Assembly (NCBI RefSeq): GCF_017348915.1
Contig: NZ_CP071383.1
Coordinates: forward strand, 2,046,001-2,110,000
Reading direction: 5' to 3'
DNA length: 64,000 nt
From: Leclercia pneumoniae
Lineage (GTDB): Bacteria > Pseudomonadota > Gammaproteobacteria > Enterobacterales > Enterobacteriaceae
Under the pieces are notes generated by a model. It did not search any database. It was given only the letters and a program-made list of their open reading frames with translations, and had not been told where the DNA came from. This document shows positions 8,041-16,946 of the stretch, piece by piece. Positions within the stretch are counted from its first letter, which is position 1; the number at the start of each line of letters is the position of its first letter. The position numbers and the translations under genes were made by a program.

Positions 8041-10407
8041 TTACGATTTATCTGGCAGGGCGTAGGCGATAATGTAATCGCCGCGATCCGGAGACTGACG
8101 CGCGCCGCCTGCATTGATAATGATGTACTGTTTGCCGGTCTTCGGCGAAACGTAGGTCATCGGGCCGGACTGGCTGCCCACCGGCAGACGATCTTTCCAA
8201 ATCTCCTTACCGGTGGCGGTATCAAACGCGCGCAGGTAGAAGTCCTGAGTGCCGGCAAAGAACAGCAGGCCAGACTGGGTTGAGAGCGATGCGCCCAGGG
8301 TCGGCATCCCGATAGGGATGGGCATATGCATTCGGATACCCAGCGGACCGGTATCCTGCACCGTGCCGACCGGAACCTGCCACACCAGCTTGCCGGACTT
8401 CAGATCCACCGCCGACATGGTCCCGAAGGGCGGTTTTTGACATGGGATCCCCAGCGGCGAGAGGAAGCGTTCCCGCATCGCACCGAACGGGGTGCCATCC
8501 ATCGGCACAATGCCCATCTCAATACCGCTGGCGTCCTTCGCAACGTTTGCGCGCGGCACCATGTAGTTGGCCAGCCCCAGACGCATATCATTCACAAACA
8601 TCAGGCCGTTGTTCGGGTCAACCGACACGCTGCCCCAGTTCATGCCGCCGAGCGACCCCGGGAACTGCAGGGAGCGATCGAGGCCAGGCGGGGTGTAGAC
8701 CCCCTGATGGCGCATCTCTTTGAACTGGATACGGCACAGCAGCAAGTCAACCGGCGTTGCGCCCCACATGTCGGACTCGGTCAGGGTCTGGTTGCCAATC
8801 ATCGGCATACCCACGGAGTACGGCTGGGTAGGTGAGTAACGCTCGCCTTCGACGTTGCCCGCCGGAACCGGACGCTCTTCCACTTTCGCCACCGGTTCGC
8901 CGGTTTCGCGGTTGAGCATAAAGATCATGCCCTGCTTGCTGGTCTGGACCAGCACCGGCGTGGTCCCGCCCTTGCCGTCAGGCAGATCGTACAGCAGCGG
9001 CTGAGCAGGCAGGTCAAAGTCCCACAAATCATGGTGCGTGGTCTGGAAATGCCAGCGTACTTTACCGGTGGTGGCATCTACCGCCACCACGGAGGAGCTG
9101 TATTTATCGTCCAGCGCGGTGCGGTTACCCGCATAGAAATCGGGGGTGGCATTACCGGTCGGCAGGTAGATCAGGTTCAGCTTCGCATCGTAAGACATCG
9201 CCGACCAGACGTTCGGCGTACCGCGCGTATAGGTCTGGCCTTTCGGCGGCAGGCCGGTAATGTCCGGATTACCGGGATCCCAGGCCCACGCCAGTTTACC
9301 CGTATGCACGTCATAGGCCCGCACAACACCCGGCGGCTCGCCGGTAGAGAAGTTATCCGCTACGCGGCCACCTACCACCACGACATTACCCGCAACCATC
9401 GGCGTCGAGGTTTGCTGATAGTAGCCCGGTTTGATCTCACCCATGCCCACGCTCAGGTCAACCACACCGTGCTCGCCAAACTCCTCACACACCTTGCCGT
9501 TATCGGCATTAAGGGCAATCAGGCGCGCATCGGTCGTGGGCAGGAACAGACGGCGTGAACAGGCGGCCGGCTGCGACTCGTTATGTGACGTTGTCACGGA
9601 AGGGTTATCTTCAAAGTAACCTAAACCACGGCAACGCTGCCAGTTTGGCGCGGTCGCTTTGGCATCGTAACGCCATTTCTCTTTACCGGAATCCACATCC
9701 AGCGCCAGCACCTTGCTGTATGGGGTACACACGTAAAGCGTATCGCCAATCTGTAGCGGGGTGTTCTGGTCCTCGGCACCAGAGCCGTTGCTCTGCGGGA
9801 TATCCCCGGTATGGGCGACCCAGGCGACTTTCAGCTCACTGATGTTTTGCTTGTTAATCTGGTCGAGCGCCGCAAAGCGATCGCCGTGGGTGGTATTGCC
9901 CCAGTGCGCCCAGTTTTTCTGTTGTTGCCCTTCGGCGACCGGTTTTACCGGTACCGGCTCGTTGGCCGCGACCAGCGTTTGTGGTTTAAACATCCAGCCG
10001 AAACTGACCAGCATCGCCACTGCCAGCACGGCTGCAATCGCAAAAGCCGGGCCTTTACGGCTACCACGCAGGAACGGCCAGACAATCGCCGCGAGGAACG
10101 CCAGCACCGTGAAGGTGAACAGGCGTGAGAAGAGGGGCCAGAAGTCCCAGCCCGCATCGCTTACCGCCCAGAACAGCGAGGCGATGAATGCCACAGCGTA
10201 CAGGACGATGCCGCTGACGCGATGGCGTGCAATTAAGAACGCGGCGATAAGCATCACAACGCCCATAATCAGGAAGTAAAACGTTCCCCCCACGGTGGCG
10301 AGCTTTAAGCCCAGCCCCCCTACAGCCAGACCGATAATTGCCATCAGTCCGACCAGTAACCACAGCAGGAATCGGGGGATCCCGCGTGGCGTGTTACCTA
10401 AAGCCAT
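8041..10407 (-). CDS. gcd: Quinoprotein (PQQ) glucose dehydrogenase, membrane-bound
   Basis: The 788-residue enzyme (about 796 in E. coli) oxidises glucose to gluconolactone at the outer face of the inner membrane and feeds electrons to ubiquinone. Five transmembrane helices fill residues 10-140 (for example FLLWLLVGLMAIIGLAVGG). The rest is an eight-bladed PQQ propeller with tryptophan-docking repeats (NWAHWGNTTHGDRFAALDQI, GKVRWHFQTTHHDLWDFD). HHDLWD, in the conserved active-site region, is intact. No PQQ synthesis genes are in the window, so the enzyme may depend on imported PQQ. It is monocistronic with its own terminator. Confidence 0.97.
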   Translation of the reverse strand: MALGNTPRGIPRFLLWLLVGLMAIIGLAVGGLGLKLATVGGTFYFLIMGVVMLIAAFLIARHRVSGIVLYAVAFIASLFWAVSDAGWDFWPLFSRLFTFTVLAFLAAIVWPFLRGSRKGPAFAIAAVLAVAMLVSFGWMFKPQTLVAANEPVPVKPVAEGQQQKNWAHWGNTTHGDRFAALDQINKQNISELKVAWVAHTGDIPQSNGSGAEDQNTPLQIGDTLYVCTPYSKVLALDVDSGKEKWRYDAKATAPNWQRCRGLGYFEDNPSVTTSHNESQPAACSRRLFLPTTDARLIALNADNGKVCEEFGEHGVVDLSVGMGEIKPGYYQQTSTPMVAGNVVVVGGRVADNFSTGEPPGVVRAYDVHTGKLAWAWDPGNPDITGLPPKGQTYTRGTPNVWSAMSYDAKLNLIYLPTGNATPDFYAGNRTALDDKYSSSVVAVDATTGKVRWHFQTTHHDLWDFDLPAQPLLYDLPDGKGGTTPVLVQTSKQGMIFMLNRETGEPVAKVEERPVPAGNVEGERYSPTQPYSVGMPMIGNQTLTESDMWGATPVDLLLCRIQFKEMRHQGVYTPPGLDRSLQFPGSLGGMNWGSVSVDPNNGLMFVNDMRLGLANYMVPRANVAKDASGIEMGIVPMDGTPFGAMRERFLSPLGIPCQKPPFGTMSAVDLKSGKLVWQVPVGTVQDTGPLGIRMHMPIPIGMPTLGASLSTQSGLLFFAGTQDFYLRAFDTATGKEIWKDRLPVGSQSGPMTYVSPKTGKQYIIINAGGARQSPDRGDYIIAYALPDKS

Positions 10408-10645
10408 TTCTATCTCCTGAACAACCTCAACGTCTTTAAACCATTGCCAATGGCTTGCGTACCAAATGGATAACAGAGGTGGAGGGTTATCATAAATAAT
10501 GCACTATTAGCCAGATATCGGGCCGTGTAATTCACCCTTTTACAGTGTTAACGAACCATTTGGTGAATTGGCGGGTATGATAAATCTGTTAAATTGTTTT
10601 ACGCAATTGTTAATGAATGATTTCGCATTATTTGATTAAGGCGAG
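10408..10645. other. gcd upstream region
   Basis: AT-rich promoter region of gcd with two nested inverted repeats: AATTCACC (10529-10536) with GGTGAATT (10562-10569), and ACCAAATGG (10461-10469) with CCATTTGGT (10556-10564). They would suit a dimeric regulator or looping, but no known consensus was recognised. No coding frame is supported. Confidence 0.35.
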
Positions 10646-10669
10646 AAAAAGCCCGTCGACAAGACGGGC
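10646..10669 (-). terminator. Terminator of the LysR gene
   Basis: GCCCGTC, loop, GACGGGC forms a 7-bp stem with a T5 tract on the minus strand, 15-40 bp after the regulator's stop codon. Confidence 0.8.
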
Positions 10670-10683
10670 CTGAGGTGGGGTGA

Positions 10684-11607
10684 TTAGACCGGCATGGATT
10701 TTCGTATCGAGCTTAGTAGCGTTTGTGCGGCGGAAGAGAGAGGGCTATCCACCCGCGTCAGTACACCAATAGGTTCACCCGCGCCGGTGGAAGGAACAGG
10801 GAGTGAGACCAGGGTGCCCTGGCGTAAATCTTCTTTAACGGCGCCAGAGGGCACAAACCAGACGTAGTCGAAATCAACCGTAAGCTGACGAGAGAGCGAG
10901 GCCGATAGCGTCTCGATACAGCCCGGCGGAAGTTTGCAGCCCTGTGCCTGAAGCAGGGTTTCGGCGGTCTGACGCGGCACTGTGCCTTTCGGCGACACCA
11001 CCACCGGCCACTCCATCACCCGGCTCAGAGTCACGGTATCGTTAAGCAAAGGGTGATTGGGGCGAACCACCAGCTTCAGGGATTCGAGGAACAGCAACTC
11101 ATAATTCAGACCGCTCATCAATTCAGGGTCTGACATGCGGCCAATGCCCAAATCCAACTCGCCAGATTTGAGCCCCGCCAGCAGCATAGGGTTATTCATG
11201 GTCGCGACCTGCAGCGTAATGTTGCGCTGCTGCTTATGAAACTGGCCTATGACCGCAGGTAATATGCCCAGCGCGGCGGTGGGCAGGGCGCCAATACGCA
11301 CCACATCCGGGGTGTGTTCATCTTTGCGCGTCAACGACTGCCCGGCGGTGTTCAGGGCGTCCAGCACCTTAACGGCATGGGTCAGAAATTGTTCGCCCAT
11401 CAACGTAAGCTGCGCCCCCAGCCGCCCGCGCTCAAACAGGCGGGTACCGGTAAGTTGTTCCAGCTCATTGAGCGTTTTTGATAACGCCGGCTGGCTTAAA
11501 TTAAGCGTTTCAGCCGCTCGCCCCAGCGTTCCCTGTTGAGCGACGGCCACGAATGTATGCAGATGGCGCAAGCGAATGCGCTGACTAAACAGACCATTTT
11601 TTTCCAT
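10684..11607 (-). CDS. LysR-family regulator, PcaQ/GbpR type
   Basis: The 307-residue protein has a winged-helix DNA-binding domain at residues 10-70 (RHLHTFVAVAQQGTLGRAAE, LNLSQPALSKTLNELE) and a periplasmic-binding-like effector domain. The phrase TGTRLFERGRLGAQLTLMGE resembles regulators of aromatic-acid (PcaQ) and sugar (GbpR) genes. No catabolic operon is adjacent, so its target is not apparent. The upstream gene cluster (dms-like) has its own FNR control. The effector is unknown. Confidence 0.85.
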   Translation of the reverse strand: MEKNGLFSQRIRLRHLHTFVAVAQQGTLGRAAETLNLSQPALSKTLNELEQLTGTRLFERGRLGAQLTLMGEQFLTHAVKVLDALNTAGQSLTRKDEHTPDVVRIGALPTAALGILPAVIGQFHKQQRNITLQVATMNNPMLLAGLKSGELDLGIGRMSDPELMSGLNYELLFLESLKLVVRPNHPLLNDTVTLSRVMEWPVVVSPKGTVPRQTAETLLQAQGCKLPPGCIETLSASLSRQLTVDFDYVWFVPSGAVKEDLRQGTLVSLPVPSTGAGEPIGVLTRVDSPLSSAAQTLLSSIRKSMPV

Positions 11608-11801
11608 AGGCGATGTTTAAAGCAGAGCGATGAGAGAGACAAGAAAAGTTGTTTAATTTTGATAACCTGCTAGCAAAATATCATTAACATTTACTCATTT
11701 TATGCAAAGTGCCTGTTTGCCGCCTTGTAAAAAGCGCGTGTCACCAGGCTGTTGTTTCGACAGGATTAAATCTGCGGCAGTAAACGAAAAGAGCATCCTT
11801 A

Positions 11802-11830
11802 CCCCGAACCGGCAAAGCCGGGAGGCGGGG
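11802..11830. terminator. GC-rich stem-loop after the dms-like operon
   Basis: CCCCG and CCGGC (11802-11813) pair with GCCGG and CGGGG (11817-11830) in an interrupted hairpin about 20 bp beyond the last gene of the dms-like operon. There is no T-run on either strand, so this may be a Rho-associated or stabilising structure. Confidence 0.35.
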
Positions 11831-11848
11831 CGAAAACATAAAGGGAGG

Positions 11849-12721
11849 TTATGCTTCGCGCATGGCGTGGCGATGTTGCTGACAAATATGACAGCGCTCA
11901 GCCTGAGGCGAAAAGGTAGAAAAGGGGTGGCGACAGACGGAACAGACCTTCTGCATCAGCGGAAACCGCTGCGCATGCGCTGCGGCGATCTCTCGCCGGA
12001 GAGTGATTGCCCCGGTAAAACAGACCGCCGTACAAGCATGGCATCCGGTGCAGACAGAAGAATCCCAATCCAGTGCGGTCTGGGTGAAGCGCAGCGCTTT
12101 TTCCGCGCATGCCCGGGCGCAGGCCCCACAGGCCACACAGCGTGATAGCGAAAAGTCCAGTTCGTAAGGGGTAAAAGGGTGGTAAGCCTGCAGGCGTGTA
12201 GGCTGATCTGCCGTGACGCTTGCGGTCTGGTGCGCATCATCGGGAACGCGAAGCCAGTGCCGACGGAAGCCATCCACAGGGCGCGGCTGCGGTGGAAAAA
12301 TTTGCCACTCCGCTTCGTTCAGTTCCCTCAGGATCACATTAAGCGCAGCCACCGCACGCAACCAGGCGGGGTGGGCCGCGTAATCCAATTCCACGCCCCC
12401 TATCGCGTACTGGCGGTGCCATAGCAGCAGCTCTTCTGGGGTAATGGTGGTCGAAAAGGGGCCGACCAGTCGGTTGTTGCGCAGGTTGCGTCTGAGGGGC
12501 TGAAGATGAGTCAGCGCATCGGTCGGACAGACGAAGAGACAATTACCGCAGCGCAGGCAAGCGTCAGCGTCGAGATGCGGCCCGTCAGAACCGATGTTGA
12601 TTGCCGCCACCGGACAGGCATCTGCACAGGCCTGGCAGCGGTGGCGCGAGAACGTTTTACGCAGGCAAGAGGCCCCCACGCCGGGGGGCGGTGAGGGCTT
12701 TATGGAGAAAGGACGCATCAC
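11849..12721 (-). CDS. Multi-[4Fe-4S] ferredoxin (NapF-like), fourth gene of the dms-like operon
   Basis: The 290-residue protein has four Cys-rich cluster motifs in two pairs. The N-terminal pair is CQACADACP and CLRCGNCLFVCP (about residues 29-68). The second pair is CVACGACARACA and CTGCHACTAVCF (about 194-238). A final CSVCR...CHICQ zinc/rubredoxin-like knuckle ends the chain. Between the pairs is a 110-residue segment with no motif I recognise. It has no signal peptide or membrane helix, so it should be cytosolic. It starts 2 bp after dmsC, so it belongs to the operon. It may assist cluster or cofactor loading as NapF does, or act as an electron carrier; both are inference. It is longer than ordinary NapF (about 160 residues). 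Confidence 0.78.
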   Translation of the reverse strand: MMRPFSIKPSPPPGVGASCLRKTFSRHRCQACADACPVAAINIGSDGPHLDADACLRCGNCLFVCPTDALTHLQPLRRNLRNNRLVGPFSTTITPEELLLWHRQYAIGGVELDYAAHPAWLRAVAALNVILRELNEAEWQIFPPQPRPVDGFRRHWLRVPDDAHQTASVTADQPTRLQAYHPFTPYELDFSLSRCVACGACARACAEKALRFTQTALDWDSSVCTGCHACTAVCFTGAITLRREIAAAHAQRFPLMQKVCSVCRHPFSTFSPQAERCHICQQHRHAMREA

Positions 12722-12723
12722 AA

Positions 12724-13557
12724 TCAGCCGATGCTAAAGAAAACAAAGCGGAAGAGGATCTCTGCCAGGATCAGCAGCAGCCCTCCGAACAGCACGCCGT
12801 TTCTACGGTGACGCCAGGCGCTGAACGCAAACAGGATGGCGCCCAGGACGCTGGCAACCCAGCTAAACAGTCGCAGCCCGCCATGCTGATTGAAGGCCTC
12901 AACCGGCTGATGCGGCAGGGTGACGACGCCATTCAGCGGCGCGCTGGCCAGATAGTGCACGTAGGCTGGCTGAGCCAGCAGACGCACCGCCACAATCGCG
13001 ATAACCAGCATCGCCGCCAGACGCAGAAGTCGCGTGCGAGCCTGCATCACGCCAGGGGTATTCAGTAGGGGCAGCCAGGCCATCGCCACCGCGCCGAGAA
13101 TGCCCACCGCGCCATAAAACATCAGCCAGGTGTTGAAATGCATCCAGGTCACCACCGTGCTGCTGGCGTAGATCGCGCTCATGCACCAGACGTCGATCAA
13201 CCCTAGCAGCGTGGCAAGCGGCAACAACAGCGCCAGCGGTGATTTTCTTATCAGCATGCTGAGCGTGCAAAGACCAAGCACCGCGAGATAGAGACTGGCG
13301 AAGACGATTTCACGGCTTAACCACGAGCTGGCTACATGGCGCAGCGCGTTAAACGCATTCAGCGGATAACCCAGGTGCAGCGTCGAGGCCACCAGACCCA
13401 GCCCGCCGGCAATGCAGGCCAGCAGCATGGCCGGCAGCAGCTGACGCTGGGCCGCAGGCAGCGTTTTCGCCTTTCTGACGGCGAGGGTTAAAAACAGCGT
13501 GATACCGACCGAGCCTTGCACCAGCAGGGTGAAAATCAGTAATGGCAACTCATGCAT
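12724..13557 (-). CDS. dmsC: DMSO reductase-type membrane anchor subunit DmsC
   Basis: The 277-residue integral membrane protein begins MHELPLLIFTLLVQGSVGIT, the usual DmsC N-terminus. About eight hydrophobic helices follow. In DmsABC this subunit oxidises menaquinol and passes electrons to DmsB. Its start overlaps the dmsB stop by 8 bp, indicating translational coupling. Whether it belongs to a DMSO, TMAO, selenate or other S/N-oxide reductase cannot be decided from this subunit. Confidence 0.9.
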   Translation of the reverse strand: MHELPLLIFTLLVQGSVGITLFLTLAVRKAKTLPAAQRQLLPAMLLACIAGGLGLVASTLHLGYPLNAFNALRHVASSWLSREIVFASLYLAVLGLCTLSMLIRKSPLALLLPLATLLGLIDVWCMSAIYASSTVVTWMHFNTWLMFYGAVGILGAVAMAWLPLLNTPGVMQARTRLLRLAAMLVIAIVAVRLLAQPAYVHYLASAPLNGVVTLPHQPVEAFNQHGGLRLFSWVASVLGAILFAFSAWRHRRNGVLFGGLLLILAEILFRFVFFSIG

Positions 13558-14182
13558 GCGGCGGCTCCTCTTTTTCTGCCCCAGCGTGGGGTTTTATCAC
13601 CAGGTTCGGCTGCGTGATGGACGAATCCGGCAGCCCCTGAACATCGCAAACCGTACCGTACAGGGCGCGGAGTTCATCGATGGGCCCAAACTTAATGGCC
13701 CCCAGCGGACAGGTTGCTACGCAGATGGGCTGCTCGCCTTGCGCCAGTAAATCTACGCACAGGTCGCATTTCGACATCTGTCCCGTCTCCTCATTCATCT
13801 GCGGTGCGCCGTACGGGCAGGACCAGGCGCAATAGCCGCAACCCACGCATTTGCGGGTATCGACGCGCACGATGCCGTCGCCGGGCCGTTTGTGCATCGC
13901 GGTGGTGGGGCAGTTTTTAGTGCAGATAGGATCGGCACAATGGTTACAGGAGATCGAGAGGGTATAAGCGAATACCGAGTTGCTCACGCCCCCTTGACCG
14001 GTCGGGATAAATCCGCCGCCATTCACCTCGTATACCCGACGAAAGCGTCGACCCACCTCAAGATTATGTTTGTCTTTGCAAGCCACCTGACAGGCTTTAC
14101 AGCCCGAGCAGCGCGAAGAATCGATGAAAAATCCAAGCTGTTTATCGCTGACCGCGGGGAACTCTTTATACTGCTGACTCAT
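13550..14182 (-). CDS. dmsB: DMSO reductase-type iron-sulfur subunit DmsB
   Basis: The 210-residue electron-transfer subunit carries four [4Fe-4S] motifs: CSGCKACQVACKDKH, CNHCADPICTKNCP, CVGCGYCAWSCPYGAP and CDLCVDLLAQGEQPICVATCP. The ATG at 14182 (MSQQYKEFPAVSDKQLGFF) is chosen because family members begin here; it overlaps the dmsA stop by 17 bp. The upstream extension in the same frame has no homology. It would link DmsC to the molybdenum subunit on the periplasmic face, carried out by the Tat signal of DmsA. Confidence 0.92.
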   Translation of the reverse strand: MSQQYKEFPAVSDKQLGFFIDSSRCSGCKACQVACKDKHNLEVGRRFRRVYEVNGGGFIPTGQGGVSNSVFAYTLSISCNHCADPICTKNCPTTAMHKRPGDGIVRVDTRKCVGCGYCAWSCPYGAPQMNEETGQMSKCDLCVDLLAQGEQPICVATCPLGAIKFGPIDELRALYGTVCDVQGLPDSSITQPNLVIKPHAGAEKEEPPHA

Positions 14183-16565
14183 ACTTGACGACCTCCACAA
14201 GCAGGGTTTGATGCGCGTTACCTTTAGCAAGCGGAGTAATTCGCGCCGAGCTTAGTACGTTTGGACAACCGCCGAGATCGACCCCGTCGGCATCCGGCTG
14301 CCACCAGGCACCCGCCTGCATGGCCACGACGCCGGGAATGATGCGCGGCGTCACTTCAGCCGGCACCTGGCAGACGCCGCGCGCATTGTGAATGCGCACG
14401 AGGTCGCCCTGGCGGATACCCCGTTTTTGCGCATCCAGCGGGTTGATCCACAGTTTTTGGATCTGCACCTCTTGCAGCCAGGGGTTGGCATATTGCGTGG
14501 AGTTCGCGCGGTTCCTTCCTTTCCAGGTGATCAGCTGCAGCGGATACTGTTTGACCAGTGGATCTTCCGGGCCTTCCGCCGCCGGGACGTAGTGCGACAG
14601 GGCAGGAATGTCGGGATGCTTCATGTCGTACAGCCGTTTGGAGAAAATCTCGATTTTGCCCGACGGCGTGGGGAACGGGTTCGCCTCGGGATCGCGAATG
14701 TTGGCTTCAAACGCCACGTAGGGTTCGCTTTTAAACAGATGCTGGCGCGTTTGCTGCAGCTCAGTAAAGGTGGGCAAATGCTCATCCGGCATCGCCAGGC
14801 GGGTCTGCTCCCAGATGTGTTCGATCCACTCTTTTTCACTGCGCCCTTCACTGAATTGCGGCTCAACGCCGAGCTTGGCGGCCACTTCGCGCTGCCAGTC
14901 GTAATCCGAACGGCGTTCAAATTCCGGCTCAATTAGCTTTTCAGAGAGGATCAGATAGCTGCCGGTCCCCCAGGTTTCGCCGATGTTCCAGCGCTCCATA
15001 AAGCTGGTTTCGGGGAGCAGCAGGTCGGCGTAGCGGGCGCTGGGGGTCATATAGAGATCGCTGACTAAGATAAACTCTATTTTGGATTCATCCTCCAGCA
15101 CCTTTACCGCCTGGAGCAGGTCGGGGTTCTGGTTTGCCAGATAGTTACCCGCCAGCGACACCAGCATGCGGATGTTGCTTTTCAGCTGTGTGGCACCGGT
15201 GAGGCCGTCCTGCGGCGTAACCTTGCTGGCATCGTCGGCGGCCTGCACCCAGTTCATGATAGAGATTTTCTCTTTTACCGGGTTGTCGGGCATCTCGGGA
15301 CCGGTCGTAAACTTACGGTTGCCACAGCCGCCGTAGCCTGCCGCCCAGCCGCCTTTCACGCCGACGTTACCGGTCAGGGTAGCCAGCAGGGTAGAACCGC
15401 GGGCGGTACGCTCGCCGCAGATATGGCGTTGAGGACCCCAGCCCTGAATCAGCGCCGCCGGTTTGGTGGTGGCATAGTCACGTGCGAGCTGGCGAATGGT
15501 TTGCGCCGGGACGTAGGTGATTTTCTCGGCCCATTCCGGCGTTTTTACGATGCCGTCTTTTTTACCCGTCAGGTAAGCGACCATCGATTCGTTGGCCGGT
15601 ACTCCCTCTGGCATGGACGCTTCATCAAAGCCGAGGGTATATCGTTCAATAAAGGCCTTATCATGAAGGTTTTCGCTGACGATGACATACATCATCGCAT
15701 CCATCAGCGCATTATCCGTTGAGGGCAGAAGCGGCACCCACTCGTCGGCCAGCGATGACACCGTATCGGAATAGCGCGGGTCAACCACAATAAAGCGCGT
15801 ACCTTTTTGCTTCATTTGCTGGAAATAGTGGTTGCTGTGGCCAAAGATGGTCTCAGTCGGGTTATGTCCCCAGAGAATGACCAGCGGGGTATCGGACAGC
15901 GTATCCAGTGAACTGCCGCTGGCAGCGGTGCCGTAGGTATAAGGGGTGGCGGCGGCCGTATTGCCCATGCTGACGGAGTGATAATATTGCAAATAACCGC
16001 CGGTGAGATTAAATAAACGGCGCATCATTTTATCGCCGGAAAAAGTCCCTCCGCTGACGGCGGTATTATTATGAACAAAACGCGACTCAGGACCATATTT
16101 GGCGGTAATACGTTTGATGTTATCCGCAATAAGGGTGGTGGCTTCGTCCCAGGAGATGCGTTCGAATTTACCTTCGCCGCGTTTTCCTACCCGCTTCATC
16201 GGATATTAAAGACGATCGGGATGATAAACGAATTTACGGTAGCTGCGGCCGCGAACGCAGGCGCGCATTACCGGCATTTGCGTATCAAGTGCGCTGTCCG
16301 GACGCGTGGTAATTTGGGTCACCACGCCGTCGGCAATGTGGGCCCGAATGTCACATTTACCGCCGCAATCGAAGGTACTGCAGGTTTGCACTACGCGTTC
16401 CGCTGCGTGAACCTCGTTGATGACCGTACCGGCATCATTCCCCGCGGCATTTGCTCGTTGGTTGAACAAAAAAGGGAGGGCTACAGCGGCCGAACTCGCT
16501 TTCAGGAATCCCCGTCGGGAGACGCCGAGCGGGAGGCTGTCGTCATTGTTTTCAGGTGCAGACAT
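14166..16565 (-). pseudogene. dmsA: DMSO reductase-type molybdopterin subunit DmsA, split by an in-frame TAA
   Basis: The reading frame is complete for 799 codons except for a TAA at 16206-16208. The N-terminal piece (119 aa) has a Tat signal (SRRGFLKASSAAVALPF) and the [4Fe-4S] Cys motif CSTFDCGGKC...RAC, and stops after VYHPDRL. The frame resumes YPMKRVGKRGEGKFERISWDEA. E. coli DmsA reads NPDRLKYPMKRVG, so one Lys codon has become TAA. The internal ATG (16199) lacks a Shine-Dalgarno and would yield a protein without Tat signal or cluster. The remaining molybdopterin-binding regions are intact. This looks like a recent nonsense mutation or a base-call error. The operon also lacks a dmsD chaperone gene. 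Confidence 0.88.
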
Positions 16566-16619
16566 AATTGTTCCTCTTTTAAAGAGCGCGTATTTTGTCT
16601 TATAGACCGAAGGGGGTAA

Positions 16620-16633
16620 TTGATATTAATCAA
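16620..16633 (-). promoter_or_regulatory. Perfect FNR box upstream of dmsABC
   Basis: TTGATATTAATCAA matches the FNR consensus TTGAT-N4-ATCAA at all ten positions. Its centre is about 61 bp from the dmsA start codon, suitable for a class II site at -41.5 with a short leader. It predicts anaerobic induction of the operon. Confidence 0.85.
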
Positions 16634-16644
16634 GGGGGGGGGGG
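16634..16644. repeat. Homopolymer of 11 G next to the FNR box
   Basis: Eleven consecutive G directly abut the FNR box on its upstream side relative to dmsA. Such a tract is prone to slippage and would change the spacing of anything bound upstream of FNR. Confidence 0.8.
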
Positions 16645-16946
16645 AATATAACATCCTCATTTAAATGATAATTGTTAGCAATTAAAACGGCGTAAAAAAC
16701 GGCTGAAAAAGTCTTGTATTATTCAGGTGAGTGATAGCGTAAACCGTTTTTCACGGATGCAATGTCGAAATAAAAAATATTACTTTTTATATTGTTATGT
16801 TATATTTCATTTCTCCCGGAAATATTAAAGGGGAGTCGCTCATAAATTCTCCGTCCAGCAATCGGGATCACACTTCAGAAATTCTCTCAAACGTCCGCAG
16901 CAGCCTTCTCTACACTCCAGGTAATATTCACTGGAGGCATGACATC

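Larger units (their letters stand above)
16566..16946. other. Intergenic region between dmsA and hglS
   Basis: This 381-bp divergent promoter region holds the FNR box and G tract on the dmsA side. Its central part is AT-rich with no supported gene. On the hglS side, CTCCAG (16915-16920) can pair with CTGGAG (16931-16936), masking the GGAGG of hglS. A frame open upstream of the hglS ATG from 16797 has no homology and no Shine-Dalgarno. Confidence 0.5.

Noticed and set aside
16206-16208. Possible recoding (selenocysteine or read-through) at the dmsA TAA
   Set aside because: TAA is not a selenocysteine codon, the expected residue is Lys rather than the molybdenum ligand, and no recoding hairpin is evident.
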